NCBI GenBank assembly: GCA_963575745.1
Contig: CAUYUJ010019087.1
Span: 1 to 64,000 of the forward strand
Source of the DNA: Prorocentrum cordatum
Lineage: Eukaryota; Sar; Dinophyceae; Prorocentrales; Prorocentraceae
Direction of reading: 5' to 3'
DNA length: 64,000 bases
Shown: one piece after another, positions 41,745-51,553 of the stretch
Numbering within the stretch: the stretch's first letter is position 1
Layout of the letters: each line of letters opens with the position of its first letter
Notes under the pieces: model-generated
Database searches by the model: none
Seen by the model: the letters and a program-made list of their open reading frames with translations, nothing else
Told to the model about the DNA's origin: nothing
Translations under genes and position numbers: made by a program

Positions 41745-42260
41745 TGCCCTCCTCGTCCCCGCGGCTGGACGCGGCGCGGAAAACTGGTGCGTTTCGACCT
41801 TGGGAGGGGCGGGGTCCGGGGACAAATGGTGAGCGGCTTTGGGCCGAAAGGCCCCCTCCAGGGGGTGGGGGCCACTAGTTGTCCTCGCTCGACCACGGCT
41901 TACAGTGAGCTGAAACCTAAAGTTTACACGCAAGGTGGGCCCCCCCAGGGGCCTTGGACCAAAACAGCCCAGGAGAGATTTCTTCCAGGACAAGGCCGGA
42001 CTCCCCCAGGGGCCCCAGGACCAAAGGAACCTAGGAAAGCTTTCTTCCAGCACAAAGCCCAGAGCCCCCCAGGGACCCCAGGACCAAAAAGACCCAGGGG
42101 AGATTTCTTCCAGGACGAAGCCCGCCCCCCAGGGGCCCCAGGACCAAAAATACCCAGGAGAGACTTCTTCCAGGACGAAGCCCAGACCCACCCCAGGGGC
42201 CCCAGGACCAAAAAGACCCAGGAGAGACTTCTTCCGACGAGGTGGGCAGCCCTTCGCCGG
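41745..42260 (+). repeat. Dispersed repeat B, copy 1, with internal ~60-bp units
   Basis: Begins with GCGGAAAACTGGTGCGTTTC, then TGAAACCTAAAGTTTACACG and CAAGGTGGG, then five units of about 58-62 bp: CCAGGGGCC(C)(C)AGGACCAAAA, (A/G)GACCCAGGAGAGA, TTTCTTCCAGGACGAAGCCC. The same head and the same units (fewer) are at 54236-54570. Here it lies 5' of the minus-strand zinc-binding gene. Confidence 0.85.
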
Positions 42261-42264
42261 GGTC

Positions 42265-42612
42265 AGCGGTTCGCTCGACCGACGATCGTCGAACGGGTAG
42301 GGGGCGCTCAACAAGGGGCCCTCAGCGGCAGGGCGAAGCACACCCCTCAAATCAGCAGAGCAGCAGGAGGAGCTGCTTGACGAGATGTTTTCCAGTTTGT
42401 CTCACTGCGTCGAGCCGCCAGGCCGAACTGCGGCTGGCGACGCCGCGGCGCGCCCACGGCGGAACAGGGCCCCCAAAAACGTGGATGTGTCCCTCCGAGT
42501 CCCTCCTCTCCTCCTATCCCCCATCACGTTGGGACCGCATCCGAGGCCCTCTCTAGACCGCCAAGACAGAGCGCGCCAGGCGTGCACCACCGACACCCGG
42601 CACACCGCGCAC
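42265..42612. other. No gene recognised
   Basis: Sequence between repeat B and the 3' exon of the methyltransferase gene; the stop codon of that exon is at 42613-42615. No polyadenylation signal is recognisable, as is usual in dinoflagellates. Confidence 0.4.
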
Positions 42613-42830
42613 TTATTTCTTGACCTTCTTGCTGCCCTTGCCCCCCCCCGAGCTCGCTGCCGCGGGCCTATTCATGCCCCCGCCCGCAGTGCCGCCGCCA
42701 CGGGCGGCGGGCGCGGACTCCTTGATGTCGAAGGCGCCCAGCATGAAAGCGAACGTCGCACCAATGGCCTCGAGGTTCATCCCATTCCCCGTGACCCTGC
42801 GAATCACCTGCGGCGCCGGGGGGGCATCTC
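42613..42830 (-). CDS. Probable last exon of the methyltransferase gene
   Basis: Minus-strand exon encoding RRVTGNGMNLEAIGATFAFM followed by LGAFDIKESAPAARG, a Gly-rich stretch and a basic end (GGGKGSKKVKK, stop). The text G-N-G-M followed by a hydrophobic helix corresponds to the last motif of C5 methyltransferase folds (motif X, usually with GN), so the exon fits as the continuation of the gene at 43150-45010. The 3' splice site is CCGCAG|G or TTCGCAG|G near 42800-42815; which one keeps phase depends on the unknown donor. Confidence 0.5.
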
Positions 42831-42831
42831 A

Positions 42832-43144
42832 CCGTCGACACCCCTCTCCCGCGCAGGGGCAAAAGCGGCCCGGCCGACGATCGCCACATCAGAAACTGAA
42901 CCCTCATCTCAGAAGCGGGAGGGGGCTTAGATGGAGGCGCCGAGAGGCATCCAAGCGGGGCCCCTGTGGCACCGAGGCACTAGACCCTAGACGGTCATTC
43001 AAGCTCACGCTCCTACCTTGCCCTTCCTCCTCCCTCCCTCCTTCCCTCCCTAGGACTCCCTATCCCTCCCGCCATCCGCCATCTCCCTCCCTCCCCTCCC
43101 TCCATCCCTCCGTCCCCCATCCCCCTCCCCTTCAAGCCTGCTCA
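42832..43144. other. Presumed intron of the methyltransferase gene
   Basis: Contains a CCCTCC/CTCCCTCC-rich tract at 43025-43135 (minus strand GGGAGG). Open frames through it extend the preceding exon artificially as Gly/Arg/Asp repeats. Confidence 0.45.
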
Positions 43145-45012
43145 TACCCCCATCAGCCCCATCGTCGCCACCTTCTGAATCCCGCGGCACCGTGGAGGGG
43201 GCCATGAAGAGAGTCTGCACTGCGTCGTCGCCCATATCCCAAGGGAACCAACGGCGGTGGCGCTCGTTGACGTCATTCTGCTCCGGGAGCAGGTCGCCCA
43301 TGTCATCGGGCACCTCGTTCGCCATGATCTGCATCGAAATGGGGAAGCTCTGCGCTGCGAAATGCTCGATGGGCATCAGGCACCTGAGGGCGAGGGACGT
43401 GGTCGGCATCGGTTGCGCAGCCGCGCCGCCGCCGCCGTAGAGGCGATCATCGTCGGGCGACCAGTCGCCGCCGCCCCTGCGGGCAACCTGCTGCTGAAGC
43501 ACGCGGCGCGGCTCCAGGGGCACGACGGTGAAGACGGCGACCTCCGACTTAGTGAGCAGAGCGGGGACGGCGCCGGACAAGTAGACGCCGTTGCGGCCAA
43601 CGGTTTGGCCGAGATCCACGGCAATGGATTGTCCGATGAGCATGTTGCCACTATCAACGAGCGCCTTGATCTGGGTCCTGTAGCCGAGCATGCGCTGATA
43701 GGTGGCCCCACTCATGGGGGCTGTAAAGTTCCAGGAGTTCTCCATGGCGCGCGTCCACGAAAAACCCTTGGCCTCGAGTGCCATCCGGAGCTCCGTTTTG
43801 ATCTGGTCCGGGGTAGCCTGGAAGTAAACCCTGATGTCGGCGGACACCAACTTCCCGCAGAAGGCGTAGTGGAAGCGAGACTTCAGGTCGGACTGCAGCT
43901 CTGTCATCAGCTCCTCATCGCCAATTGGGATCTGGGTGTATTTGCGAGCTCCGCCCCTGGTCACCACGGTGCCGCTCTTGCGCACGTACAGGGTGTACCG
44001 ACGGCGGCGGTTTGCTGGCGCGCCCAGGTCTTTGGGGGAGAAGTGAAGGGACACCACGAAATAGTCTGGGAGGTTCGAGGTGAGGTACTTGTAGTCGAAG
44101 TTAGAAGTGCATTCGTGTACCCCTGCATGCGGCTTCACCCGCTTGATCCACTCAAGCCAGATCAAGCACGGCAGCGTGGACTTGTGCAACCAACCGCGGG
44201 TGGCCACAGTGGTCGACCGCATCCCGGACCATGCAACGCAGGTCGTGCCACTCACGTCCACGTGGATCTCCGCGTCCGCGCCCTTGCGGAGGTTCGGCTT
44301 CAGGAGGCATTGGGCACCGTGCTTGTAACAGAAGGCCTGCTCCTGGAACTTGGTTTCCGACAAGACGCGATTCATATTCCTGACCATGTCCCTGGCGAGC
44401 TGGTCGCACTTGTTGTTCCTCTCGAGGAGGGTGACATGACTGCCCTTCTTCACGACCTCGGCTTTATCCAACGCCTTCTTCTCGACGTCCCTTAGCTTCT
44501 TGAGGGCCTCTGGGGGCGCCCGATCTTCGATGTCACCGAAGACGTGGTTTGGGCAGTGCTTGTGTTTCAGCAAGAACTCCCTGCAAGTAGGGTCTGATTC
44601 GCACGCCGAGTGACCGCGGATGTTGATGCCCAGCTCATGGCCCAGCATTGCCATGCCAAGCTCGGCGCATCCAATGCCCGAGTAGTGGGTCGCGGTGACG
44701 ATGTGCTTCTGTTTGGCAAGCTCCTCTGACTTCTGGGAGAGCCGGGACATGTCGGCCTTGATGCGAGGAGGCCAATTGATTAGGTCGCCAAACGAGTGTG
44801 GCCCACTGCGCGGGGTAGCAGGCGACGCTGGCAAAGCGATCGTCGGCGGATCCAGCGTTCCTGCCCCAAGACTAGGAGATGCATCTGGCCCAGCCATAAT
44901 GATTGGTCCGTCCGGGGCACTCTGACTGGAGAGCGAGAGCAAGGTGTCGGATATCGTGTCCAACACCAACTTGATGGTTTCACCGTCTAGGCTCGAACCG
45001 AGTTGGCTGTAG
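43145..45012 (-). CDS. C5-cytosine DNA methyltransferase-like protein
   Basis: Large minus-strand exon. The frame is open upstream to CTGTCTACAG, a good 3' splice site at about 45012, so N-terminal exons are missing; the sense begins QLGSSLDGETIKLVLDTISD. Motif I: VTATHYSGIGCAELGMAML; motif II: SACESDPTCREFL; motif III: HVFGDIED; motif IV: GTTCVAWSGM, with the catalytic Cys after Thr instead of Pro; motif VI: GVHECTSNF, with the catalytic Glu in HEC instead of ENV; motif VIII: PANRRRRYTLYV. So AdoMet binding and both key catalytic residues are present. A target-recognition-like region (to MLGYRTQIKALVDSGN) follows, then LRCLMPIEHFAAQSFP and PDDMGDLLPEQNDVNERH. After about 43145 the frame turns into Gly/Arg repeats, so a donor (GGGG|GTATGAG) probably lies there. 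Expected to methylate DNA cytosines; divergence leaves RNA or no activity possible. In dinoflagellates such enzymes have been reported within retrotransposons, but no RT adjoins this one. Confidence 0.75.
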
Positions 45013-45084
45013 ACAGGGGTCCGCCTTGAGGCCTTCCTTCGCCCCGCCCCCTCTGAGCACGCCTGTGGCCCAGTGGGGGATGTT

Positions 45085-45240
45085 AGGTCACCTAACTTCG
45101 CGCATCGCGCCCCGCGATGCGCGGTTATGTTCGCGCCCTCGCGCCGACGCCCTCGGGAAGGGCATTTTTACGGCGCAGACCGCGACGCACGATGCGCAAC
45201 TATCTTCGCGCCCCTGGGGGTGGCCTAGGGGCCCCCGTAA
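45085..45240 (+). repeat. Dispersed repeat C, copy 2, with perfect palindrome
   Basis: CACCTAACTTCGCGCATCGC, then CCCGCGATGCGCGGTTA. The core GCGCATCGCG-CCC-CGCGATGCGC at 45101-45123 is a perfect 10-bp inverted repeat around three C. GGGAAGGGCA and CTTCGCGCCCCTGGGGGTG follow as in the 24436 copy. It lies just 5' of the methyltransferase exon. Confidence 0.8.
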
Positions 45241-45474
45241 TGCCGAACACCGTGGTTCGCCAGTCCACGCATGACCTTCAAGGTGGGCACGAGAGGGCCC
45301 CCCGCATACGACGCCCTTGGAGCGTAAAGGCATCGGATTTAAGATGCCCAAAGAGCGCTTCCACTAAAGGCCCCAAGACGGCTCCAAAAGCCCCCAGGAC
45401 GTCCCCAAGAGGGCCCAACCACTCATGCATGAAAGCGCAGAAGCATCTCGTTTTGGCGCAATCTTGGGGCCCGT

Positions 45475-45690
45475 CTTGGAGGCCCCTCGGGCCTTCTTTA
45501 GGCCCCGCTTGGAGCCATCTTGGGGCCCCTTGAGGCTCTTCCAGGGCCCGATGAGGGGCGCGACCCCAAGTCGGCATGATCGCTCTCGGGGTCGTCGATA
45601 TCAGAAACTGCTGCCGAACGCCAAGGGGGCACCCGAGAGGGTTCCACGAGAGCCCAAGATACCCCAAGAGGGCTCCAAGTGGGCTGCTGG
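45475..45690 (+). repeat. Dispersed repeat D, copy 1
   Basis: Landmarks: TGGGGCCCCTTGAGG, TTCCAGGGCCCGATGAGGGG, CGCGACCCCAAGTCGGCATG, ATCGCTCTCGGGGTCGTCGA, TATCAGAAACTGC, CCAAGAGGGCTCCAAG. The same series is at 48925-49110. Confidence 0.85.
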
Positions 45691-45699
45691 TGCGCGCTA

Positions 45700-46180
45700 C
45701 GCTGTTTTGGCTGAGGAGGAGGGGGAGGAGGAGGAGGAGGAGGATGTATATTCTTGTTGCTCGTGTGTGCTGCGTGATTGTCGTTGCTGGCGTGTGCCCT
45801 CCTGACACAAGTCAAGTCAGACACCTGACCGACAAGAAATCTGAAGTGAGATGTTCCTGCAGGGGCTGGGGGAAGTGCGTTTGCACCTCCTCCTCCTCCT
45901 CCTCCTCCTCCTCCTCCTCCTATTCCTCCCTTTTCTCACAATGGCCCCGCCTCCTCCTCCTCCTCCTCTTCCTCGTCCTCCTCCTCCTCCTCCTCCTCCT
46001 CCTCCTCCTCCTCCTCCTCCTCCTCCTCCTACTCCTACTCCTACTCCTACTCCTTCTCGTCATCCTCGTTCCCCTCCTCATGGGCCAATCGCCTGAGCCC
46101 GTGCAGACCCTCCCCCTCCCCCCCGGAGGGCCACGCCCGCCTCCTCCACGCCGCCCTCCTCCTCCCCCGCATCTTTCCCC
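45700..46180 (+). repeat. GGA and CTC microsatellites
   Basis: (GGA)n at 45715-45745 and two long (CTC)n runs at 45888-45922 and 45950-46035, with (CTCCTA) units at the end. Thr/Leu/Pro frames here are artefacts. Confidence 0.95.
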
Positions 46181-46199
46181 GTCCCCCCTCCTTACGTCA

Positions 46200-46490
46200 G
46201 ATTTCCCCCCATCCTCGCTTTTTTTGTTTCTCCGGGGCGGGAAAAAACACCGGGATCCGGAACGGCAGCCGAAAACAATGATTTTTCAAGAATCGGCTCA
46301 AAACCAACGGAAATCTTCAGAAACCGATTGAAATGCAGCGATTTTCCGCGAATTTGTGGAAAAACACCTAAAATCACAGGAAATTATGCGAAATCCACAC
46401 ATTTTTCCAGATTCTGAGGCAGCACCACACGTCTCCAGACTCTGAGCCCGCCTGGAATGGCACTCAGTCCCGCAATGGGCTGAAGAGGAA
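46200..46490. other. AT-richer unique stretch, no gene
   Basis: Contrasts in base composition with its surroundings. Contains the recurring words CGGAAATCTTC, GCGATTTTCCGCG, GCGAAATCCACAC, and no long frame. Confidence 0.5.
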
Positions 46491-46496
46491 CAGGAG

Positions 46497-48526
46497 CAGC
46501 AGGGGCTGGCTGAGGCTGGCTGAGGCTGGCTGGAGCTGGCTGGGGCTGCTGGGGCTAGCTGAGGCTAGCTGGGGCTAGCTGGGGCTAGCTGGGGCTAGCT
46601 GGGGCTAGCTGAGGCTAGCTGGGGCTAGCTGGGGCTAGCTGGGGCTAGCTGGGACATGGGCTAGCTGGTGCTAGCTGAGGCTAGCTGGGGCTAGCTGGGG
46701 CTAGCTGGGGCTAGCTGAGGCTAGCTGGGGCTAGCTGGGGCTAGCTGGGGCTAGCTGGGCTAGCTGAGGCTAGCTGGGGCTAGCTGGGGCTAGCTGAGGC
46801 TAGCTGGGGCTAGCTGGGGCTAGCTGGGGCTAGCTGGGCTAGGCTAGCTGGGCTAGCTGGGACCTGGGCTAGCTGGGGCTAGCTGAGGCTAGCTGGGGCT
46901 AGCTGGGGCTAGCTAGCTGAGGCTAGCTGGGACCTGGGCTAGCTGGGGCTAGCTGAGGCTAGCTGGGGCTAGCTGGGGCTAGCTGGGGCTAGCTGGGGCT
47001 AGCTAGGGCTAGCTAGCTGGGCTAGCTGGGGCTAGCTGGGGCTAGCTGGGGCTAGCTGGGGCTGCTAGCTGGGCTAGCTGCTAGCTGGGGCTAGCTGGGG
47101 CTAGCTGGGGCTAGCTGGGGCTAGCTGGGGCTAGCTGGGGCTAGCTGGAGCTAGCTGTGGCTAGCTAGCTGGGACCTGGGCTAGCTGGGGCTAGCTGGGG
47201 CTAGCTGGGGCTAGCTGGGGCTAGCTGGGGGCTAGCTGGGGCTAGCTGGGGCTAGCTGAGGCTAGCTGGGGCTAACTGGAGCTAGCTGGGGCTAGCTGGG
47301 GCTAGCTGGGACCTGGGCTAGCTGGGGCTAGCTGGGGCTAGCTGGGGCTAGCTGGGGCTAGCTGGGGCTCGCTGGGGCTAGCTGGGGCTAGCTGGGGCTA
47401 GCTGAGGCTAGCTGGGGCTAGCTGGGGCGAGCTGGGGCTAGCCGGGGCTAGCTGGGGCTAGCTGGGGCTAGCTGGGGCTAGCTGGGGCTAGCTGAGGCTA
47501 GCTGAGGCTAGCTGGGGCTAGCTGAGGCTAGCTGGGGCTAGCTGGGGCTAGCTGAGGCTAGCTGGGGCTAGCTGAAGCTAGCTGGGGCTAGCTGAGGCTA
47601 GCTGGGGCTAGCTGGGGCTAGCTGAAGCTAGCTGGGACTAGCTGGGGCTAGCTGGGGCTAGCTGGGGCTAGCTGGGGCTAGCTGTGGCTAGCTGGGGCTC
47701 GCTGGGGCTAGCTGGAGCTAGCTGGGACCTGGGCTAGCTGGGGCTAGCTGAGGCTAGCTGGGGCTAGCTGTGGCTAGCTGAAGCTAGCTGGGGCTAGCTG
47801 GGGCTAGCTGGGGCTAGCTAGGGCTAGCTGGGGCTAGCTGGGGCTAGTTGGGGCTAGCTGGGACCTAGGCTAGCTGGGGCTAGCTGGGGCTAGCTGGGGC
47901 TAGCTGGGGCTAGCTGGGGCTAGCCTAGCTGGGACCTGGGCTGGGCTAGCTGGGGCTAGCTGGGGCTAGCTGAAGCTAGCTGGGGCTAGCTGAGGCTAGC
48001 TGGGGCTAGCTGGGGCTAGCTGTGACCTGAGCTAGCTGTGGCTAGCTGAGGCTAGCTGGGGCTAGCTGGGGCTAGCTGGGGCTAGCTGGGCTAGCTGAGG
48101 CTAGCTGGGGCTAGCTGGGGCTAGCTGGGACTGGGCTAGCTGGGGCTAGCTGGGGCTAGCTGGGGCTAGCTGGGGCTAGCTAGCTGGGCTAGCTGGGGCT
48201 AGCTGGGGCTAGCTGGGGCTAGCTGAGGGCTAGCTGGGGCTAGCTGGGGCTAGCTGGGCTAGCTGGGGCTAGCTGGGGCTAGCTGGGGCTAGCTGGGGGG
48301 CTAGCTGGGGCTAGCTGGGGCTAGCTGGGGCTAGCTGGGGCTAGCTGAGGCTAGCTGGGGCTAGCTGGGGCTAGCTGGGGCTAGCTGGGGCTAGCTGAGG
48401 CTAGCTGGGGCTAGCTGGGGCTAGCTGGGGCTAGCTGGGACCTGGGCTAGCTGGGGCTAGCTGGGGCTAGCTGGGGCTAGCTGGGGCTAGCTGAGGCTAG
48501 CTGGGGCTAGCTGGGGCTAGCTGGGT
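46497..48526 (+). repeat. ~2 kb satellite of GGGGCTAGCT
   Basis: About 200 units of a 10-bp repeat GGGGCTAGCT with GAGG, GAAG, GTGG and GGGA variants. A longer variant GGGACCTGGGCTAGCT interrupts at irregular intervals (for example near 46860, 46930, 47171, 47309, 47725, 47930, 48437). The left edge (46497-46550) uses GGCTGGCTGA instead, probably an older flank. Each unit contains the palindrome GCTAGC and AGCT. The array has no start-to-stop reading frame of note. It separates two minus-strand gene regions. Confidence 0.98.
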
Positions 48527-48924
48527 TTCAGCAGGGGGCAGAAGGAGCGGAGGGTGGGAAAGGGCGGAGGAGGGGGGGGTGGTGCATTGCTCCTTCAGCC
48601 CTTCCCACATATCGCGGGACTGCCGTGAAGGGCGCCGACGGCGCTCGCGGCGGCGAACGCGAGCAGCGGGGGCTGAATTCTGCTGAATTCGGTTCAAATC
48701 TTGCCGAAACCACCCGAAACCAGCCGAATCCAGCCGAAACCCTCGGATCCGCTCTTCCCGCGTGGATCCCGCTGCCCGGCGCCTCCGAGCGAATCTCAAA
48801 TTCAGAAAAACAAAAGGCCCCAAACCTTAAAGTCGGAATCGGGGGCCCGCCTTGGGGCGCCGCCGCCACGCATCTGCCCCAAAGGCAAGGGGGGCGGAGG
48901 GAAGGGGCATCTGGCTTTTTGGCC
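48527..48924. other. No gene; short CCGAAACCAG repeats
   Basis: At 48672-48750 short units CTGAATTC, CCGAAACCA(C/G)C, CCGAATCCAGC recur. Otherwise GC-rich with no recognised frame. Confidence 0.5.
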
Positions 48925-49110
48925 CTCTTGGGGCCCCACTTGGAGTCATCTCGGGCTTCCCTTAGGCCCCTCGTGGAGCCATCTTGGGGCCCCGGGAGGT
49001 TTTTCCAGGGCCCGATGAGGGGCACGACTCCAAGTCAACATGATCGCACTCGGGGTCGTCGATATCCGAACGTGCCGCCAAATGCCAAGAGGACTCCAAG
49101 GGAGGGAGTG
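48925..49110 (+). repeat. Dispersed repeat D, copy 2
   Basis: Landmarks: TGGGGCCCCGGGAGG, TTCCAGGGCCCGATGAGGGG, CACGACTCCAAGTCAACATG, ATCGCACTCGGGGTCGTCGA, TATCCGAACGTGC, CCAAGAGGACTCCAAG. Matches 45475-45690 in order and orientation; the two copies flank the 2 kb satellite. Confidence 0.85.
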
Positions 49111-49137
49111 AGGGAATGGGCCAAACGACCCATCCTC

Positions 49138-49260
49138 GGACGATGACGACGACGGAGGACCATGATGATGACGATGACGACGACAACGACGCCGACGGAG
49201 GACCATGATGATGACGATGACGACGACGACGACGACGACGACGATGATGACGATGACGAC

Positions 49261-49334
<74 letters not shown>

Positions 49335-49387
49335 GACAGACAGACACAGACACAGACACAGACACAGACACAGACACAGACACAGAC

Positions 49388-49420
<33 letters not shown>

Positions 49421-49422
49421 TA
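49138..49422 (+). repeat. (GACGAC)n and (GACA)n microsatellites
   Basis: GAC/GAT trinucleotides at 49141-49262, then (GACA)n at 49263-49330, a CACAGA-rich block at 49340-49392, and (GACA)n again to 49420. Confidence 0.98.
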
Positions 49423-49512
49423 GCTCTGGACTCCAGGGAGGGGGGCCCAGCCGTTCAACCCACCAGCTTGGGCCGACGAGAGCGGGGATTTGAAAATGTC
49501 GCGCCTCAGAGA

Positions 49513-50798
49513 CTAGTCTGAGGAATCTGAGCTGGCACTCGAGCTCGAGCTCGAGCTCGCCGACGAATCCGATGCTGCAGCTGCGGCACCTCTGCCTCGG
49601 CCTCCTCGTCCGCCTCCACGTCCGCCTCCTCGTCGGCCGCCGCCTCTGCCCCTGGCACCGCGCTCGCCTCCTCGGCCTGCGGCGCCGCCCCGGCCGCCCC
49701 CGCGGCCGCGGCCACGGCCTTCGGCTGGAGCGGCTGGAGGGGGCGCTCCAGCTGGGGGGTCAGCTGCTGCAGCTCCACCACGGCCGCCGCCTCGGCCCCC
49801 GCGACGGCCGCGGCCGCCGCTGCCCCTGCCCCCCACTGGTCCTGCCAGTGGCTCGCCAGCCAAAGGGGGGTCGGCAGGATCTCCCGCAGCTGCGGCCGCT
49901 GCCGCCTCCACCGCTGCTGCCTCTGCTGCCGCTGCGGCTGCTGCTGCATCCGCCGCGTCGAGCTCGTCATCTGGGACCGCAGGTGGCGGTGCCACGTCGA
50001 TGCGTCTCCCTTTCAAGTAAGCCCACTCTGGGCACGGGTCCACTGGAGTGATCAGGTGGTCCCTCTGCCTATTGAACTTATGATATTGAATGCACCAGTG
50101 CGCCAATCGTCGGAGCACGCGGCACCTGTCCGCGCGCGACGGCCCGGCCATGCTGATGGATCTGGTGCACGCAGTCTTTCTGTTCTTCCTGTGGAAAGGG
50201 CAAGCGGCCTGATATCCGCCCCACTTTCCGCAGCCCGCTTGCCCAGGTTGCCTCGGGTATAGTTTGAATACGCCCCATGTCGATCCTTTCAAGGACCTCA
50301 CGATGTCCTTCAGCGCTCTCTCTGCCCCAGCTGCCTCATCGTCGCCACCAGGCGGCGACGGCGGCGGCGGCGGTGGTTCCGGAGGCGGCGGCGGCGGTGG
50401 TTCTGGAGGCGGCGGCAGCGGCGGTTCTGGCGGCGGCGCTGGTGGCGCGCCACCGCCGCTGGGACCGCCGCCCAGCTCACCATGGTGTTCGCCGCCTCCA
50501 TGCGTGCCTTGGTCGCCACCGCCGCCGCCCAGCGGGTCTCCGCCGCCTGGCGGGCATCCGCCGCCGCCAGGTGGGCCTCCGCCAGGTTCGTCCTCGGAGT
50601 CTGGCGCCGGTGGCGAACCGCCGCCTGGGTCGCCGCCGCCGCCGCCCATCGGGTCTCCGCCGCCGCCTGGCGAGTCTCCGCCGCCGCCTGGCGGGCCTCC
50701 GCCGCCGCCTGGCGGGCGGTCTCCGCCAGGCTCGTCCTCGGAGTCTGGGTCAGGTGCTGGTGGCGGCGGAGTCGAACCTCCATCGACTGCAGGTCCTG
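49513..50798 (-). CDS. Large unknown gene, last exon: Cys/His core and RGG tail
   Basis: Minus-strand exon. Proposed 3' splice site CGCCCCCAG|GA at about 50798 leads in frame to AVDGGSTPPPPAPDPDSEDE and a long Gly/Pro-rich spacer, then a conserved-looking core: KDIVRSLKGSTWGVFKLYPR, GCGKWGGYQAACPFHRKNRK, TACTRSISM, RRLAHWCIQYHKFNRQRDHL. The set C...C-P-F-H...C...HWC suggests a metal-binding fold. The tail is Ala-rich and then RGG-rich (RGRGRGGGRGG), ending in a Ser/Asp run (SSASSDSSD) before the stop at 49513. RGG boxes commonly bind RNA. I take it as the C-terminal exon of the gene spanning 49.5-58 kb because exon and phase order fit, but the donor of the preceding exon is not settled. Confidence 0.55.
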
Positions 50799-51075
50799 GG
50801 GGCGATTATAAGCCACTGCCAGAGGACGCGTGACAGTTGATGCACGTACGTCGGCATGCATGCGGTGAGATCCTGTCGCGCAAGCGCAAGCATGCATGCG
50901 CACAATTCAAATGCACAGTAAGGTTGCACGCGCTGAAGCTAACACGCGTCACGCACGCACATGAAATTAAAGCCCACTGACACTAATACGCGCACGCACG
51001 CACATGGAGCTGATGCGCCCACTGAGATACCAACATGGACGGAACGAATGACAGCTGAAAAACAAAGCATCGCGA
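50799..51075. other. Presumed intron
   Basis: Between the exon at 51076-51553 and the last exon. Contains GCACGCACGCAC-type words at about 50840-51010. On the minus strand it ends in CGCCCCCAG. The 5' splice site is not clear. Confidence 0.4.
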
Positions 51076-51553
51076 TCCTTCCCCTCCGCTGGAGTCCGTC
51101 GAACAACCAGAGCCGCCGACCTCAAGTGGCTGGGGCCTGCGTCGCGCTGGTATCCTGCGTCGTTTTGGCATAGCACCGTCCTCGATAGCGAGCACCCCGC
51201 CCTCCCCATCGACACCCAAATCGCACGCCGCATGCATCCGCTTCTTCCGAGAACTGTCGTCATAAGGCTTACCTTCTATAATTGCCAGGTAGTGTTCCTC
51301 GGGCGCACCGTGAGGAACTCCCGGGCGAACTCCATGCTCAACTATCTCCGGGGCCCGCAACAAGCAGAGCAAGTACAGATCGGACGCAATGGCACTTGAC
51401 ACCGTGTAAAACACCTTGGCCTTCCCAGGGGCACACGGCCCCAGTGCATCGCGATCCTCGCGCTTAGGGGGGAGCCGCATCCAAGAGAAGCCCATCTCAT
51501 CCAATCGGCAAAGCAGCTCGTAATAGGTCAGCTCCTCCAGCGGGATCGCCGCC
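51076..51553 (-). CDS. Large unknown gene, third exon from the end
   Basis: Minus-strand exon starting at 51553 after GCCCAG. It encodes AAIPLEELTYYELLCRLDEM, GFSWMRLPPKREDRDALGPC, KVFYTVSSAIASDLYLLCLL, RAPEIVEHGVRPGVPHGAPE and EEHYLAIIEGKPYDDSS, then a basic tail (MPKRRRIPARRR). Joining to the previous exon gives QPTQVPR-R-AAIPLEELTY without a frame change. No known domain; the E-L-T-Y-Y-E-L-L ... G-F-x-W pattern looks like a small helical module. The frame's Gly-rich N-terminus upstream of 51553 is intronic. Confidence 0.55.

Noticed and set aside
45700-45728. Second spliced-leader-like string (GCTGTTTTGGCTGAGG)
   Set aside because: Only the TTTTGGCT core and a few flanking bases match the leader; too short given the window length.
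49140-49458. Minus-strand Ser/Val/Cys repeat frame (VSVSVCLSVCLSVCL)
   Set aside because: Produced by the GACA microsatellite.
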